Shown here: positions 19,275-27,259 of the stretch, in pieces | How the letters are laid out: each line of letters opens with the position of its first letter | How positions within the stretch are numbered: position 1 is the stretch's first letter | Origin: Alloscardovia venturai | GTDB taxonomy: Bacteria; Actinomycetota; Actinomycetes; Actinomycetales; Bifidobacteriaceae | Length of the DNA stretch: 64,000 nt | Direction of reading: 5' to 3' | Assembly (NCBI RefSeq): GCF_042676605.1 | Contig: NZ_JBHTHQ010000011.1 | Coordinates: 29,109-93,108, forward strand | Notes under the pieces: model-generated | The model's database searches: none | What the model was told of the DNA's origin: nothing | Seen by the model: the letters and a program-made list of their open reading frames with translations, nothing else | Made by a program: the position numbers and the translations under genes

Positions 19275-19832
19275 CTACCTCTCGCTAATCTCCGACCTTG
19301 TTACCTTATCGCTCAAAGCCTTCGGTCCGCGAGTCACCGCTACAGCGCCAGAACGCACAAGTTCTAGAACGCCGTATGGCTCCAAAAGTCCCAAGAGCGC
19401 ATCAATCTTGCCTTGAGCACCGGTTGCCTCGATGGTGAGGCACTGAGGGTGCACATCGACCACACGAATGCGGAAGAGATCTACGATCTCCAAGATGTCG
19501 GAACGAGTCTCAGGAGTGGCAGTCACCTTAATGAGAACGAGTTCGCGCTCGACAGTGCTGTTTGGATCAAGTTCCACTATCTTCAACACATGAAGAAGCT
19601 TGTTGAGCTGTTTGATGATTTGCTCAAGAGGCCCAGGCTCTACCATTGCCGTTACGGTGATACGAGAGATATCTTCGCGTTCGGTAGGGGACACGGATAA
19701 AGAGTCAATATTGAATGAGCGGCGCGCGAAAAGAGAAGATACGCGCGCAAGGACGCCAGGACGGTTTTCTACGAGTACGGAAAGTGTGTGACGGGTAGCG
19801 CCTGGTTGCAAAGAAAGATTGTTGACTACCAT
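19275..19832 (-). CDS. ilvN: acetolactate synthase small (regulatory) subunit
   Basis: A 185-residue protein beginning with an ACT domain (HTLSVLVENRPGVLARVSSLFARRSFNIDSL, first about 90 residues), which binds valine for feedback inhibition. The C-terminal half is the ALS_ss_C domain. It activates the IlvB catalytic subunit in the first shared step of valine, leucine and isoleucine synthesis. Its ATG overlaps the ilvB stop (TAATG), so the two are translationally coupled. It faces the YefM-YoeB pair tail to tail. Confidence 0.93.
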   Translation of the reverse strand: MVVNNLSLQPGATRHTLSVLVENRPGVLARVSSLFARRSFNIDSLSVSPTEREDISRITVTAMVEPGPLEQIIKQLNKLLHVLKIVELDPNSTVERELVLIKVTATPETRSDILEIVDLFRIRVVDVHPQCLTIEATGAQGKIDALLGLLEPYGVLELVRSGAVAVTRGPKALSDKVTRSEISER

Positions 19833-21778
19833 TACAGATTTGACCTTTCTGCTTGAGCGTCCAGTGCTGCTTCCTGCGCCTGTGCAGCTGCAAGAGCTGT
19901 CTGTGCAGCTTTCTGCTCACGCTGCATCGCTACATTTTTCAGTGGCTGCACGCCTACGCGATAGTTCACATTGTCGTTAGAATTCCCGGCTGGGACCATT
20001 GGCCACACCATCGCATCTTTCCAAACGCGGAAGTCGATGAGTACGGTTTTATCAGTCGTCGCATTTGCTACGCGGATAGCTTCGAGAGCTTCTTCCTGAG
20101 TTGTAGCTCGAAGCCCTATGCAACCGTATGCATCGGCGAGTTTTACGAAATCAGGTACGTCGATGTTATCTCCACCCTCGCCATCATAGAGGACGGTCTG
20201 AGAGTAGTGCTGATCAAAGAAGAGTGTCTGCCACTGACGTACCATGCCATACACAGAATTATTCAAAATGGCAATCTTAATTGGGGTATGTTCATGGAAA
20301 GCGGTCGCAAGCTCTTGAGATGTCATCTGGAAGGAGCCGTCGCCGTCGATGAGCCATACAGGTTTCTTGCCATCGAATGCTCGCTCGGATGCTACGCGAG
20401 CGCCGACAGCCGCAGGAAGTCCATAACCCATCGTTCCTGCGCCTCCGGAGGAAAGCCACGAGTGAGGATGCTCAAAGTCGATGAGTTGGCTTGCCCACAT
20501 CTGATGCTGTCCTACGCCGGAAACCCAAATTGTATTTTCATCTGCAGCGTGTGAGAGTTGCTCCACAACCCACTGAGGAGAGAGAGACCCATCCGTTGGC
20601 TTGTCTTCCTCGCGTTCATATGTCATAGGGTAGTTTTCACGCAAATCGTCGAGGAGCTTCCACCAGTCAGTGAGATCCACGACACCTTCCGTGGCTTGAA
20701 GTTGAGTAATTTCTGGGATGAGGCTATCGAGTACTGTAGCGATGTCGCCCACGATAGGTACATCAGCTTCACGATTCTTGCCAATTTCTGCTGGATCAAT
20801 GTCGATGTGGATGACGCGTGCACGTGGCGCAAACTCTGAAAGTTTACCAGTGACACGGTCAGAGAATCGGGCACCGATGGCGATGAGCAAGTCACTATTT
20901 TGCACTGCACCCGTAGCTGCTACGCTACCGTGCATGCCAAGCATCCCCAAGCATTGAGGATTTGAATCAGGTATGATGCCACGTGCATTCAGCGTGTTGA
21001 CTACAGGTGCCCCTGTAATCTTGGCAAGTTGTGCTACCTGCGCCGAGGCATTGGAACGCATAGCACCGCCGCCGACATAGAGTACAGGACGGAAAGACTG
21101 CTGAATCAGGCGTGCAGCATCTGCGAGCACTTTGCCATGGGCCTGAGTCGTTGGATTATAACCTGGCAAAATCATGCGCTGTGGCCATGTATAGTACATG
21201 TCCTCAGTCTGCGCAGAGCGTGTCAAATCAATCACCACAGGACCTGGCCGCCCCGTAGTTGCTACGTGATACGCCTCAGTGAGCACACGTGGGATGTCTT
21301 GAGCACTTGTGACCAGGTATGAATGCTTAGCTATAGGGTATGTGATGCCCATAGTGTCAGTCTCTTGAAAGGCATCCGTGCCGATTTGGTGCGCTCCTAC
21401 CTGACCGGTAATGGCAATCATTGGTACGGAATCCATCTGAGCATTCATAATAGATGTCACTAAATTTGTCGCTCCCGGACCAGAAGTAACGATAGCCACA
21501 CCCGGTTTTCCAGATGCAAGCGCATATCCTTCTGCTGCGTGCCCAGCTGCTTGCTCGTGGCGAGTGAGAACAAAACGGAATTTAGTATCGTCGGTAATGG
21601 CATGATACACAGGCAAGATAGCGCCGCCAGGGATACCGAAGACGTCGGTAACTCCCAAATCTTCGAGAGAGCGAATCAGTGCTTGTGCACCAGTCATTTT
21701 CTCGCCCTGCGTTGTGTCCTCTTCTGCGGCATTTTTTGATATGCTGCTAAAAGCTTGTAAAGGTGTAGGCGCTACCAT
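19832..21778 (-). CDS. ilvB: acetolactate synthase large (catalytic) subunit
   Basis: A 648-residue thiamine-diphosphate enzyme condensing two pyruvates, or pyruvate and 2-oxobutyrate. The N-terminal TPP-binding domain has GIPGGAILPVY and the catalytic Glu in LTRHEQAAGHAAEGYA. The central domain follows, and the C-terminal domain has GDGSFQMTSQEL followed by NN, the Mg-TPP motif. There is a poorly conserved N-terminal extension of about 27 residues before MTGAQALIRSLEDLGV. AGAGG precedes the ATG at 21778. No Ile/Val-rich leader peptide was seen in the 170 bases upstream. Confidence 0.94.
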   Translation of the reverse strand: MVAPTPLQAFSSISKNAAEEDTTQGEKMTGAQALIRSLEDLGVTDVFGIPGGAILPVYHAITDDTKFRFVLTRHEQAAGHAAEGYALASGKPGVAIVTSGPGATNLVTSIMNAQMDSVPMIAITGQVGAHQIGTDAFQETDTMGITYPIAKHSYLVTSAQDIPRVLTEAYHVATTGRPGPVVIDLTRSAQTEDMYYTWPQRMILPGYNPTTQAHGKVLADAARLIQQSFRPVLYVGGGAMRSNASAQVAQLAKITGAPVVNTLNARGIIPDSNPQCLGMLGMHGSVAATGAVQNSDLLIAIGARFSDRVTGKLSEFAPRARVIHIDIDPAEIGKNREADVPIVGDIATVLDSLIPEITQLQATEGVVDLTDWWKLLDDLRENYPMTYEREEDKPTDGSLSPQWVVEQLSHAADENTIWVSGVGQHQMWASQLIDFEHPHSWLSSGGAGTMGYGLPAAVGARVASERAFDGKKPVWLIDGDGSFQMTSQELATAFHEHTPIKIAILNNSVYGMVRQWQTLFFDQHYSQTVLYDGEGGDNIDVPDFVKLADAYGCIGLRATTQEEALEAIRVANATTDKTVLIDFRVWKDAMVWPMVPAGNSNDNVNYRVGVQPLKNVAMQREQKAAQTALAAAQAQEAALDAQAERSNL

Positions 21779-21949
21779 GATAACCTCTATCTGTGCTCAT
21801 GCTTGTAGCTGATAACGCTTAATTTTAGCTTCTCAGCGTGATTTCTTAGCTAACTCTCATCATGCGGCTTGTGACCGTATGACATATCTTAATCCATAAG
21901 AAAGATTGCGGTGCGGTTTGTCCGTATATTCGTATTTTATGATTTACTA

Positions 21950-23140
21950 TCAAGAATTATCTTGAATTTTTCCTGGCATGAATGAGTCCATAATATGCTT
22001 ATTACTTGCCCATCGTCCCCTTGAAACTCTATAGATTAGGCCGAGTTCATCGAGTTTTCCAAGGTCGCGGGAGAGTTTTCTCTCCTCTCTGCCATAGCTA
22101 CGAGCGATAGCGGGAGTAAGCTCTGCAATCTCATCTCTTGTTAGTCCTTCAGGGGTATCAAGAATTGCGAGGGCCACATCGCGACGTCGATCACGTGCTT
22201 CGCCTGCATGTTCGGAGCTGAGTATTTCATTAACGTAGCTTTCCCAAGCTAGATTTTTTTGTGACTCCTGAATTTCAAAAATTTGCTCACGAATTTTTTC
22301 TACGAAACCTTGCACACTGTATTCAATGAAACCATTCACGTTGCGGCGTGTGGATGACTCGCTCAGTTTCGCATAGTAGAGTGAACGCGTTTGATTGTAA
22401 TAGTCCGATAGGATGTTTGCAGCAGTCCACGGCACGACTCCAGACTGCATAAGAATTGCTGTCTGAACGATGCGTGCTGTGCGTCCGTTGCCATCGCCAA
22501 ACCCGTGAATCCAGACGATATAAAGGTGGGCGAGTATACTCGCGATGAGATAAAGGTAAAAACGCTGATCTTTTTTGTCGTCGGACAGTTGGTTTGCGGG
22601 ATGGATATAATCTCGGTTTAGCCATTCACACATTCGGTCGTAGAGGAATTCGATATCTTCAGGTGGGGCTCCGCGATATGTGCCAACTACCATCTGTGAG
22701 GTACAGAATTCTCCAGGTATTGCATAGTCTGGTGTGTCTAAATTTGCTAGAATTTTTTTATTTTGCGATTTGATCCATTGTGTTGTTAAGTTAAAAGACT
22801 TGCCTCGAGCGTAGTTTACCTGAATATTGTTGAGTACTTCGAGCACATTATCTATCTCTACTTTTAAATATTGCTGACTCTGCGGTAATTTACGTATGCC
22901 GTTATTGAGTGCCTCAAAATCGTCGACTGTAAGCGTATTCCCCTCAATCGCTGCGCTTGCTACTGCTCCTTTATTCATATAAACAGCGGCTAATCGCTGC
23001 TGTTCGGATGGTTTGAGTGGAGTATTTGCGAGATGCTCACACTTAGAATATGCTTCGCCGAGTCGTGCCCATAGTGGAGAAAACTCAAGGGAATACTGGA
23101 AATCAATCCAAGGATTTTGTTCCTCGTAGTGTCGAGCCAT
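21950..23140 (-). CDS. Fic-domain AMP transferase (class II, self-inhibited)
   Basis: A 396-residue protein. The inhibitory helix motif SAAIEGN (Ser62 to Asn68, inhibitory Glu66) is N-terminal, which makes it class II. The Fic active site is IHGFGDGNGRTAR with catalytic His212, Asn218 and Arg220; the usual Pro after His is Gly. The C-terminal 90 residues look like a winged helix (TPEGLTRDEIAELTPAIARSYG). Such proteins transfer AMP to a target hydroxyl; the target cannot be predicted. AAGGAG sits 7 bases before the ATG. It stands alone, with a promoter region upstream containing ATATGTCTAT-type imperfect dyads at about 23180-23210. Confidence 0.88.
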   Translation of the reverse strand: MARHYEEQNPWIDFQYSLEFSPLWARLGEAYSKCEHLANTPLKPSEQQRLAAVYMNKGAVASAAIEGNTLTVDDFEALNNGIRKLPQSQQYLKVEIDNVLEVLNNIQVNYARGKSFNLTTQWIKSQNKKILANLDTPDYAIPGEFCTSQMVVGTYRGAPPEDIEFLYDRMCEWLNRDYIHPANQLSDDKKDQRFYLYLIASILAHLYIVWIHGFGDGNGRTARIVQTAILMQSGVVPWTAANILSDYYNQTRSLYYAKLSESSTRRNVNGFIEYSVQGFVEKIREQIFEIQESQKNLAWESYVNEILSSEHAGEARDRRRDVALAILDTPEGLTRDEIAELTPAIARSYGREERKLSRDLGKLDELGLIYRVSRGRWASNKHIMDSFMPGKIQDNS

Positions 23141-23305
23141 AAGTGTTCTCCTTTATTTTTATCTAGAATGACCATATCATATGTCTATAAACTATGTCCA
23201 TAGATATGACTAATCGCCATCGGCGAGAGAATACTTAAATCCCGCGGCATAGCAGATATGGAGCAGATAACCGCGGGAGTGACTAAGGATAATTATTGTA
23301 TGAAT

Positions 23306-24067
23306 CTATGAGGCTAGTTGATTCAAATACTTCCATGCAATTTCTGCTGCCGCCATTTGCGCTTTGCGTTTCGTGGAGCCTGTAGCGCTGGCAAGTGGCT
23401 GTGACGTATCAATTCCTAAGACCTTGGAACGCTTATTCGGCTCAAGCTCTGCGTGAGCAGTAAACACTGGCGCGTACTCTTCGCCGCCGACTTCCATACG
23501 ATATTTTGGTTCGTTAATGCCAAGTTCGTGTGCCTTGATAACGACCGAGGTCTTCCAGTCAAGAGCAGGACCTTCATGCGCGACTCGATTTAATGTCTCG
23601 TCGATAAGTTTGTGTACTGTCACACGAGCTGCATCAATGCCGTGTTCAATGAAGACTGCGCCGATGAGTGATTCTACAATATCGCACAGAATCGAGTCTT
23701 TGTCTGCGCCACCATTATCTGACTCACCACGACCGAGCAGAATCATAGGTCCCACCTGCAAATAATCGCGTGCAATTGGGGCCAACGACTCTTCAGACAC
23801 TGCTTTAGCGCGAATCTTCGCCATCTGACCTTCGCTAAAATTCGGATGCTGCGAGAAGAGCGTTTCGGTGACGACGAGTTCAAGGACAGCATCTCCGAGG
23901 AATTCCAAGCGTTCATAGCTTGGTGCTCCCTCGTGCTCATGCATGAATGAACGATGGGTCAACGCTTCGATGAGATGCTCTGTCGTTAGGGCATTCCCTA
24001 ACTTGTGGTAGAGTGTGCGTGCTTGATCTGTTGGATTTGGCTCGTCAATTATTTTTTTAATACTCAT
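23306..24067 (-). CDS. rnc: ribonuclease III
   Basis: A 253-residue double-strand-specific endoribonuclease. The nuclease domain carries the family signature ERLEFLGDAVLEL near residue 49, followed by the acidic DIVESLIGAVFIEHG segment near 125. A double-stranded RNA-binding domain occupies about 170-250. It matures rRNA and processes mRNA. Gene order rpmF, rnc with DUF177 and sepIVA upstream is the actinobacterial arrangement. There is no clear ribosome binding site before the ATG; a perfect 11-bp hairpin lies 30 bases upstream. Confidence 0.93.
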   Translation of the reverse strand: MSIKKIIDEPNPTDQARTLYHKLGNALTTEHLIEALTHRSFMHEHEGAPSYERLEFLGDAVLELVVTETLFSQHPNFSEGQMAKIRAKAVSEESLAPIARDYLQVGPMILLGRGESDNGGADKDSILCDIVESLIGAVFIEHGIDAARVTVHKLIDETLNRVAHEGPALDWKTSVVIKAHELGINEPKYRMEVGGEEYAPVFTAHAELEPNKRSKVLGIDTSQPLASATGSTKRKAQMAAAEIAWKYLNQLAS

Positions 24068-24097
24068 AGTTGATATTGTACGGGAGAATAAAACAAG

Positions 24098-24131
24098 AAA
24101 GTCTTCGCCACCCGTCGATAGCGAAGACTTT
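24098..24131 (-). terminator. hairpin between rpmF and rnc
   Basis: AAAGTCTTCGC (24098-24108) and GCGAAGACTTT (24121-24131) form a perfect 11-bp stem. Read on the minus strand it is followed by TTTCTTGTTTTATT, so it could be a terminator for rpmF or a structured rnc leader that RNase III itself might cleave. Confidence 0.6.
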
Positions 24132-24172
24132 TATAGCGCTTAAAACGCCAAGCAACCAAAAATGTAATTACT

Positions 24173-24214
24173 TTCAGTCAGCAGTTGCACACAAATTATG
24201 CGAAACTGACTGAA
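24173..24214 (-). terminator. hairpin just after rpmF
   Basis: TTCAGTCAG (24173-24181) pairs with CTGACTGAA (24206-24214), directly 3' of the rpmF stop. It is followed on the minus strand by a moderately T-rich stretch, so it is a weaker terminator candidate than the next hairpin. Confidence 0.45.
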
Positions 24215-24221
24215 GGCTCAA

Positions 24222-24416
24222 TTACTCAGCCAAGTTTGGCTTGATAGCAGAGCGGTATGTGCGACCACGGAATGCGCCGCAGTTAGGGCATGCTAAGTGT
24301 GGCAATGCTGGTGCACCACAGCTTGGGCAGCTTACGGTAGTCGTTGCTTGTGCCTTCCAGTTGGAACGGCGAGAGTGCGTGTTAGCGCGGGAGGTCTTAT
24401 ACTTTGGCAGTGCCAT
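24222..24416 (-). CDS. rpmF: 50S ribosomal protein L32
   Basis: A 64-residue protein with the L32 N-terminus ALPKYKTSRANTHSRRSNWK and a zinc ribbon of two CxxC pairs (CPSCGAP and CPNCGAF). The four-Cys form marks it as the zinc-containing version of L32. It is part of the large ribosomal subunit. The gene is followed by two hairpins and then rnc. Confidence 0.95.
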   Translation of the reverse strand: MALPKYKTSRANTHSRRSNWKAQATTTVSCPSCGAPALPHLACPNCGAFRGRTYRSAIKPNLAE

Positions 24417-24605
24417 TTTGTTTCCTCTGTTCGAATCGAATATTTTTGCTTAAGCCCTGACGAGTTTAATATAACCTCTCGTCAATCGCAAATTGAGATA
24501 GTATAAGGAAGCTCTCAAAAGCGTGGAAAAGAAGTCGCAGTGACAAGAAAACGAGAAGATATAAGAAGATGTAACTGGGGTGCAATCGATGACGCTTCCT
24601 TACGT

Positions 24606-24650
24606 TTTTTACTTCTCTGTTTTTACTTCTCTGTTTTTACTTCTCTTCTG
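24606..24650. repeat. 14-bp tandem repeat over the stop codon of the DUF177 gene
   Basis: TTTTTACTTCTCTG is repeated about three times (24606-24619, 24620-24633, and a variant from 24634). The third copy contains the DUF177 stop codon at 24637-24639, so the copies duplicate the end of the gene. Confidence 0.75.
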
Positions 24651-25239
24651 TCTCGAGTTTCTTTTTTAGTCCTTCGAGTGCTGCCCATTGGATGTTCACT
24701 ACGTCATGCTTATGGTTAGGGTGTTCATTCAAATTTATGCCGCACTGAGAGCACAACCCCAAGCAGTCTTCGCGGTCGAGGGGTTGGAGTGGCAAAGCCT
24801 CGGCGAGTTGATCACGTAGCATTGATTCAAAATTTATATAAATAGAGCCTGGAGCGAGTGGATATGTATCGCTTGTTTCATCTTGAGAAGCGATGATATC
24901 GACCTCTTCACCCTCGCCAAAATGAGCCTTTGGCATGTCTTCTTCATAAGTAAAGAAGACTACGGGGTTTGTCGTTATCGTAGTATGGATTGGCTCAAGA
25001 CATCGAGCGCATTCACTGTTAAATGGAACGTGTATCGTACCGGTAAACAGAATGCCGTCTGCGAGAGATTCCAATGTGCCGTCGATGGTAACGTCTGTAC
25101 CCTCAGGAATGCCGACCAGTTCATCGCCAATTCCTGATGGTGCTGGCATGACATAATCTGTAATGTCCTGAGTTTTTCCAGCTTTCAGGGAAAGTTGTGA
25201 GATGGAGATACTCCACGGTGTTTCATGCTCGCGTACCAT
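24637..25239 (-). CDS. YceD/DUF177 family protein
   Basis: A 200-residue protein of the DUF177 (YceD) family. The core has CARCLEPI near residue 78 and a C-terminal CLGLCSQCGINLNEHPNH segment with paired cysteines, both usual in this family. YceD is encoded next to rpmF in most bacteria and has been linked to 23S rRNA accumulation and ribosome assembly; the biochemical activity is unknown. The start at 25239 follows AGGAGCAC by a suitable distance. It lies downstream of sepIVA on the same strand. Confidence 0.88.
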   Translation of the reverse strand: MVREHETPWSISISQLSLKAGKTQDITDYVMPAPSGIGDELVGIPEGTDVTIDGTLESLADGILFTGTIHVPFNSECARCLEPIHTTITTNPVVFFTYEEDMPKAHFGEGEEVDIIASQDETSDTYPLAPGSIYINFESMLRDQLAEALPLQPLDREDCLGLCSQCGINLNEHPNHKHDVVNIQWAALEGLKKKLETEEK

Positions 25240-25325
25240 TGTGCTCCTGCTTGTATTAATCGTCAGTTTGGTTGTCGTGTTCAGTTGTATGAGGTGTGAG
25301 CTTTCTGATTTTCCTTAAGCTGCGC

Positions 25326-26243
25326 CTAGTTCTGAGGAAAATCTTCAGGAGTGAGGCGTGGAATATCCTGTTCCGCTAGGCGCTGACGTTCCTGAAGGAC
25401 TTGCAAACCAGAGCTAATAGAGTGGCGTAGTTCGATGATTTTTTCATCCAGAGCCTTCATAGACTCAACTGTGTAGTCATTTGCACCCTTGGTGAGAGTG
25501 TTTGCCTTGTCTTGCGCATTATTCAAGATAGTACGAGCCTGCTCAGTTGCTAAGGACACTACATTTTCTTGACCGGCGAGGAATCGTGCTCGGTCATTTG
25601 CATCCTTAATGATGGTCGCTGCCTTTGCTTGCGCATTGTTCACGATAGCATCAGACTGACTTTGAGCATTTTCGAGACGGCGTTCAGCTTCTCGCATAAG
25701 AGTAGAAGCGCGCTCAAGCTGCACAGGAAGCACAGACTTCAACTCGTCGAGTAAATCGCGCAGTTCATCGTGATTTACTCGTACTTGTCCACGTCCGAAA
25801 AGGTATCGAGGTGCTTGTGCTACTAAAGTGTCAATCTGATCGATGATGTCATAAGCAGTTGTGAATTGGTCTTCAGTACTGCTCACAGGATTTTCAGCAT
25901 CTTCGGCGTTAGGAATAAAGGCGTTGATAGCTGCTTGCGTTTGAGGAGAAACTGGACTTTCTTCAGATTCATCAGATTTAGACGTGTTGCGAGCTGTATC
26001 TTGAGATTCTGATGTGTTTTTCTGCTCAATGGAAGGCAGATTGGCCGCAGTCGTGTCAGCAGAAGCGCCATGAGTTTCAGCTGCTGCAGCTTGTGCATCT
26101 TCTACTCCAGGAATTGCTGCGGGTGCTACAGTGTGAGAAGAAGTTTCAGCAAGGTGAGTTACCTGAGCGTCTCCCGTGCTGTCATCGACATCCTCGGTAT
26201 CGTCAAACTGTGCATCTGGATCATAGTTATAAGCGTCAGCCAT
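25326..26243 (-). CDS. sepIVA: SepIVA-like DivIVA-domain coiled-coil protein
   Basis: A 305-residue soluble protein. The first 120 residues are low-complexity, rich in Asp, Glu, Ser, Thr and Ala. From about residue 125 a DivIVA-like segment (FTTAYDIIDQIDTLVAQAP) leads into long heptad-type coiled coil (about 160-280) with Ala/Gln/Asn-rich repeats. Mycobacterial SepIVA, a septum and cell-wall synthesis factor, is encoded beside DUF177 and rnc in the same way, so the assignment leans strongly on context. The ATG overlaps the coaD stop (TAATG). Confidence 0.75.
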   Translation of the reverse strand: MADAYNYDPDAQFDDTEDVDDSTGDAQVTHLAETSSHTVAPAAIPGVEDAQAAAAETHGASADTTAANLPSIEQKNTSESQDTARNTSKSDESEESPVSPQTQAAINAFIPNAEDAENPVSSTEDQFTTAYDIIDQIDTLVAQAPRYLFGRGQVRVNHDELRDLLDELKSVLPVQLERASTLMREAERRLENAQSQSDAIVNNAQAKAATIIKDANDRARFLAGQENVVSLATEQARTILNNAQDKANTLTKGANDYTVESMKALDEKIIELRHSISSGLQVLQERQRLAEQDIPRLTPEDFPQN

Positions 26244-26746
26244 TATTCCTCTCCTATTTTCCTCTCCTGAGTGACTGCACTAATTAAAGCATCATGGACG
26301 GAAGCGGGCACCATGCCCCGGATATCTCCGCCGTGGCGTGCGACGTCTTTCACGATGGAACTTGAAATGTGTTCACGTATAGGATCTGCTGGGATAAACA
26401 TGGTTTCTACGCCAGAGAGTTTACGGTTGACGAGTGCCATGCCAAGCTCTGCTTCGTAGTCCCCATTTTGACGCAGACCCTTAACGATAAGCGTTGCGCC
26501 TACTTGTGTGCAGTACTCTGTGATGAGTCCTTCAGTGCTGGAGACGACGACGTTATGCACCCCATCGGCTTCAAGAGCCTTGCGAATCATTTCCTTGCGC
26601 TCTTCCTCGGCAAACATCGGCTGCTTTGCCGCATTTATAGCCACGACCACATGCACCTGTGCAAAGAGCTTGGCACAGCGCTCGATTACATCTAAATGAC
26701 CCGCTGTAACGGGGTCAAAAGAGCCAGGGCATACTGCGATTGTCAT
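26243..26746 (-). CDS. coaD: phosphopantetheine adenylyltransferase
   Basis: A 167-residue nucleotidyltransferase with the N-terminal CPGSFDPVTAGHLDVIERCAKLF (the T/HxGH motif, here TAGH) and the second motif FIPADPIREHISSSIVKDVARHGGD near residue 115. It makes dephospho-CoA in the fourth step of CoA synthesis. It is the first gene of a minus-strand run coaD, sepIVA, DUF177. DUF3039 is divergent. Confidence 0.94.
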   Translation of the reverse strand: MTIAVCPGSFDPVTAGHLDVIERCAKLFAQVHVVVAINAAKQPMFAEEERKEMIRKALEADGVHNVVVSSTEGLITEYCTQVGATLIVKGLRQNGDYEAELGMALVNRKLSGVETMFIPADPIREHISSSIVKDVARHGGDIRGMVPASVHDALISAVTQERKIGEE

Positions 26747-26880
26747 GCTTTAAGAGTAACGCAAAGACTAGAAACATAGGAATTTGGGTAAATCGTAGTT
26801 GTGCTGGTTATACTGCACGATTGCTAGTATCCTCTTTCTATCTTCCTCGACTTCTGGTCGTGATTCGTTATGATAGAGAC

Positions 26881-27174
26881 ATGACTTTTACAGACGGTTT
26901 TGACAATCCGCTCACTCCAGATAGCGGTAGCGGTGCAGGTACATCCACGCTCGAACGCACTGAAACAGCAACGCAAGAAGATACGAAGCTGAGCGATAAT
27001 TCAGACTCTGAACGCTATGCACATTACGTGTCACGCGAGAAGATGGAACAGTCCCGCCTGACTGGGAAACCGGTTGTGGCGCTTTGCGGAAAGGTATGGA
27101 TACCAACTCGCAATCCTGACGGTTACCCTGTGTGCCCCGAGTGCAAGAAGATTTACGCACAGATGATGGGATAG
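26881..27174 (+). CDS. DUF3039 protein
   Basis: A 97-residue protein. The conserved half is RYAHYVSREKMEQSRLTGKPVVALCGKVW followed by PVCPECKKIYAQM, so three cysteines (one Cys in VALCGK and a CPEC pair) may bind zinc. The family is found in actinobacteria and has no known function. The ATG at 26881 is preferred to the longer frame from 26740, because the 47 extra residues are unlike the family and overlap the coaD promoter region. Confidence 0.8.
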   Translation: MTFTDGFDNPLTPDSGSGAGTSTLERTETATQEDTKLSDNSDSERYAHYVSREKMEQSRLTGKPVVALCGKVWIPTRNPDGYPVCPECKKIYAQMMG

Positions 27175-27201
27175 GCGGAAGATAAATCTCTAAAGAGTGC
27201 A

Positions 27202-27227
27202 GGAGGAGACTTCTATCAGCCTCCTCC
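27202..27227. terminator. weak bidirectional terminator between DUF3039 and pncB
   Basis: GGAGGAG (27202-27208) and CTCCTCC (27221-27227) can pair between two genes that end facing each other. The stem is only 7 bp and the T-tracts are poor. Confidence 0.4.
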
Positions 27228-27259
27228 ATAGTTCCATAGTTTTGTAGCGCTATCAAGTA

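Noticed and set aside
19853..20554. A 233-codon plus-strand frame
   Set aside because: It is antisense to ilvB, whose TPP motifs are unmistakable.
21779..21949. A branched-chain amino-acid leader peptide before ilvB
   Set aside because: No short ORF rich in Leu, Val or Ile codons with a ribosome site is present in this gap.
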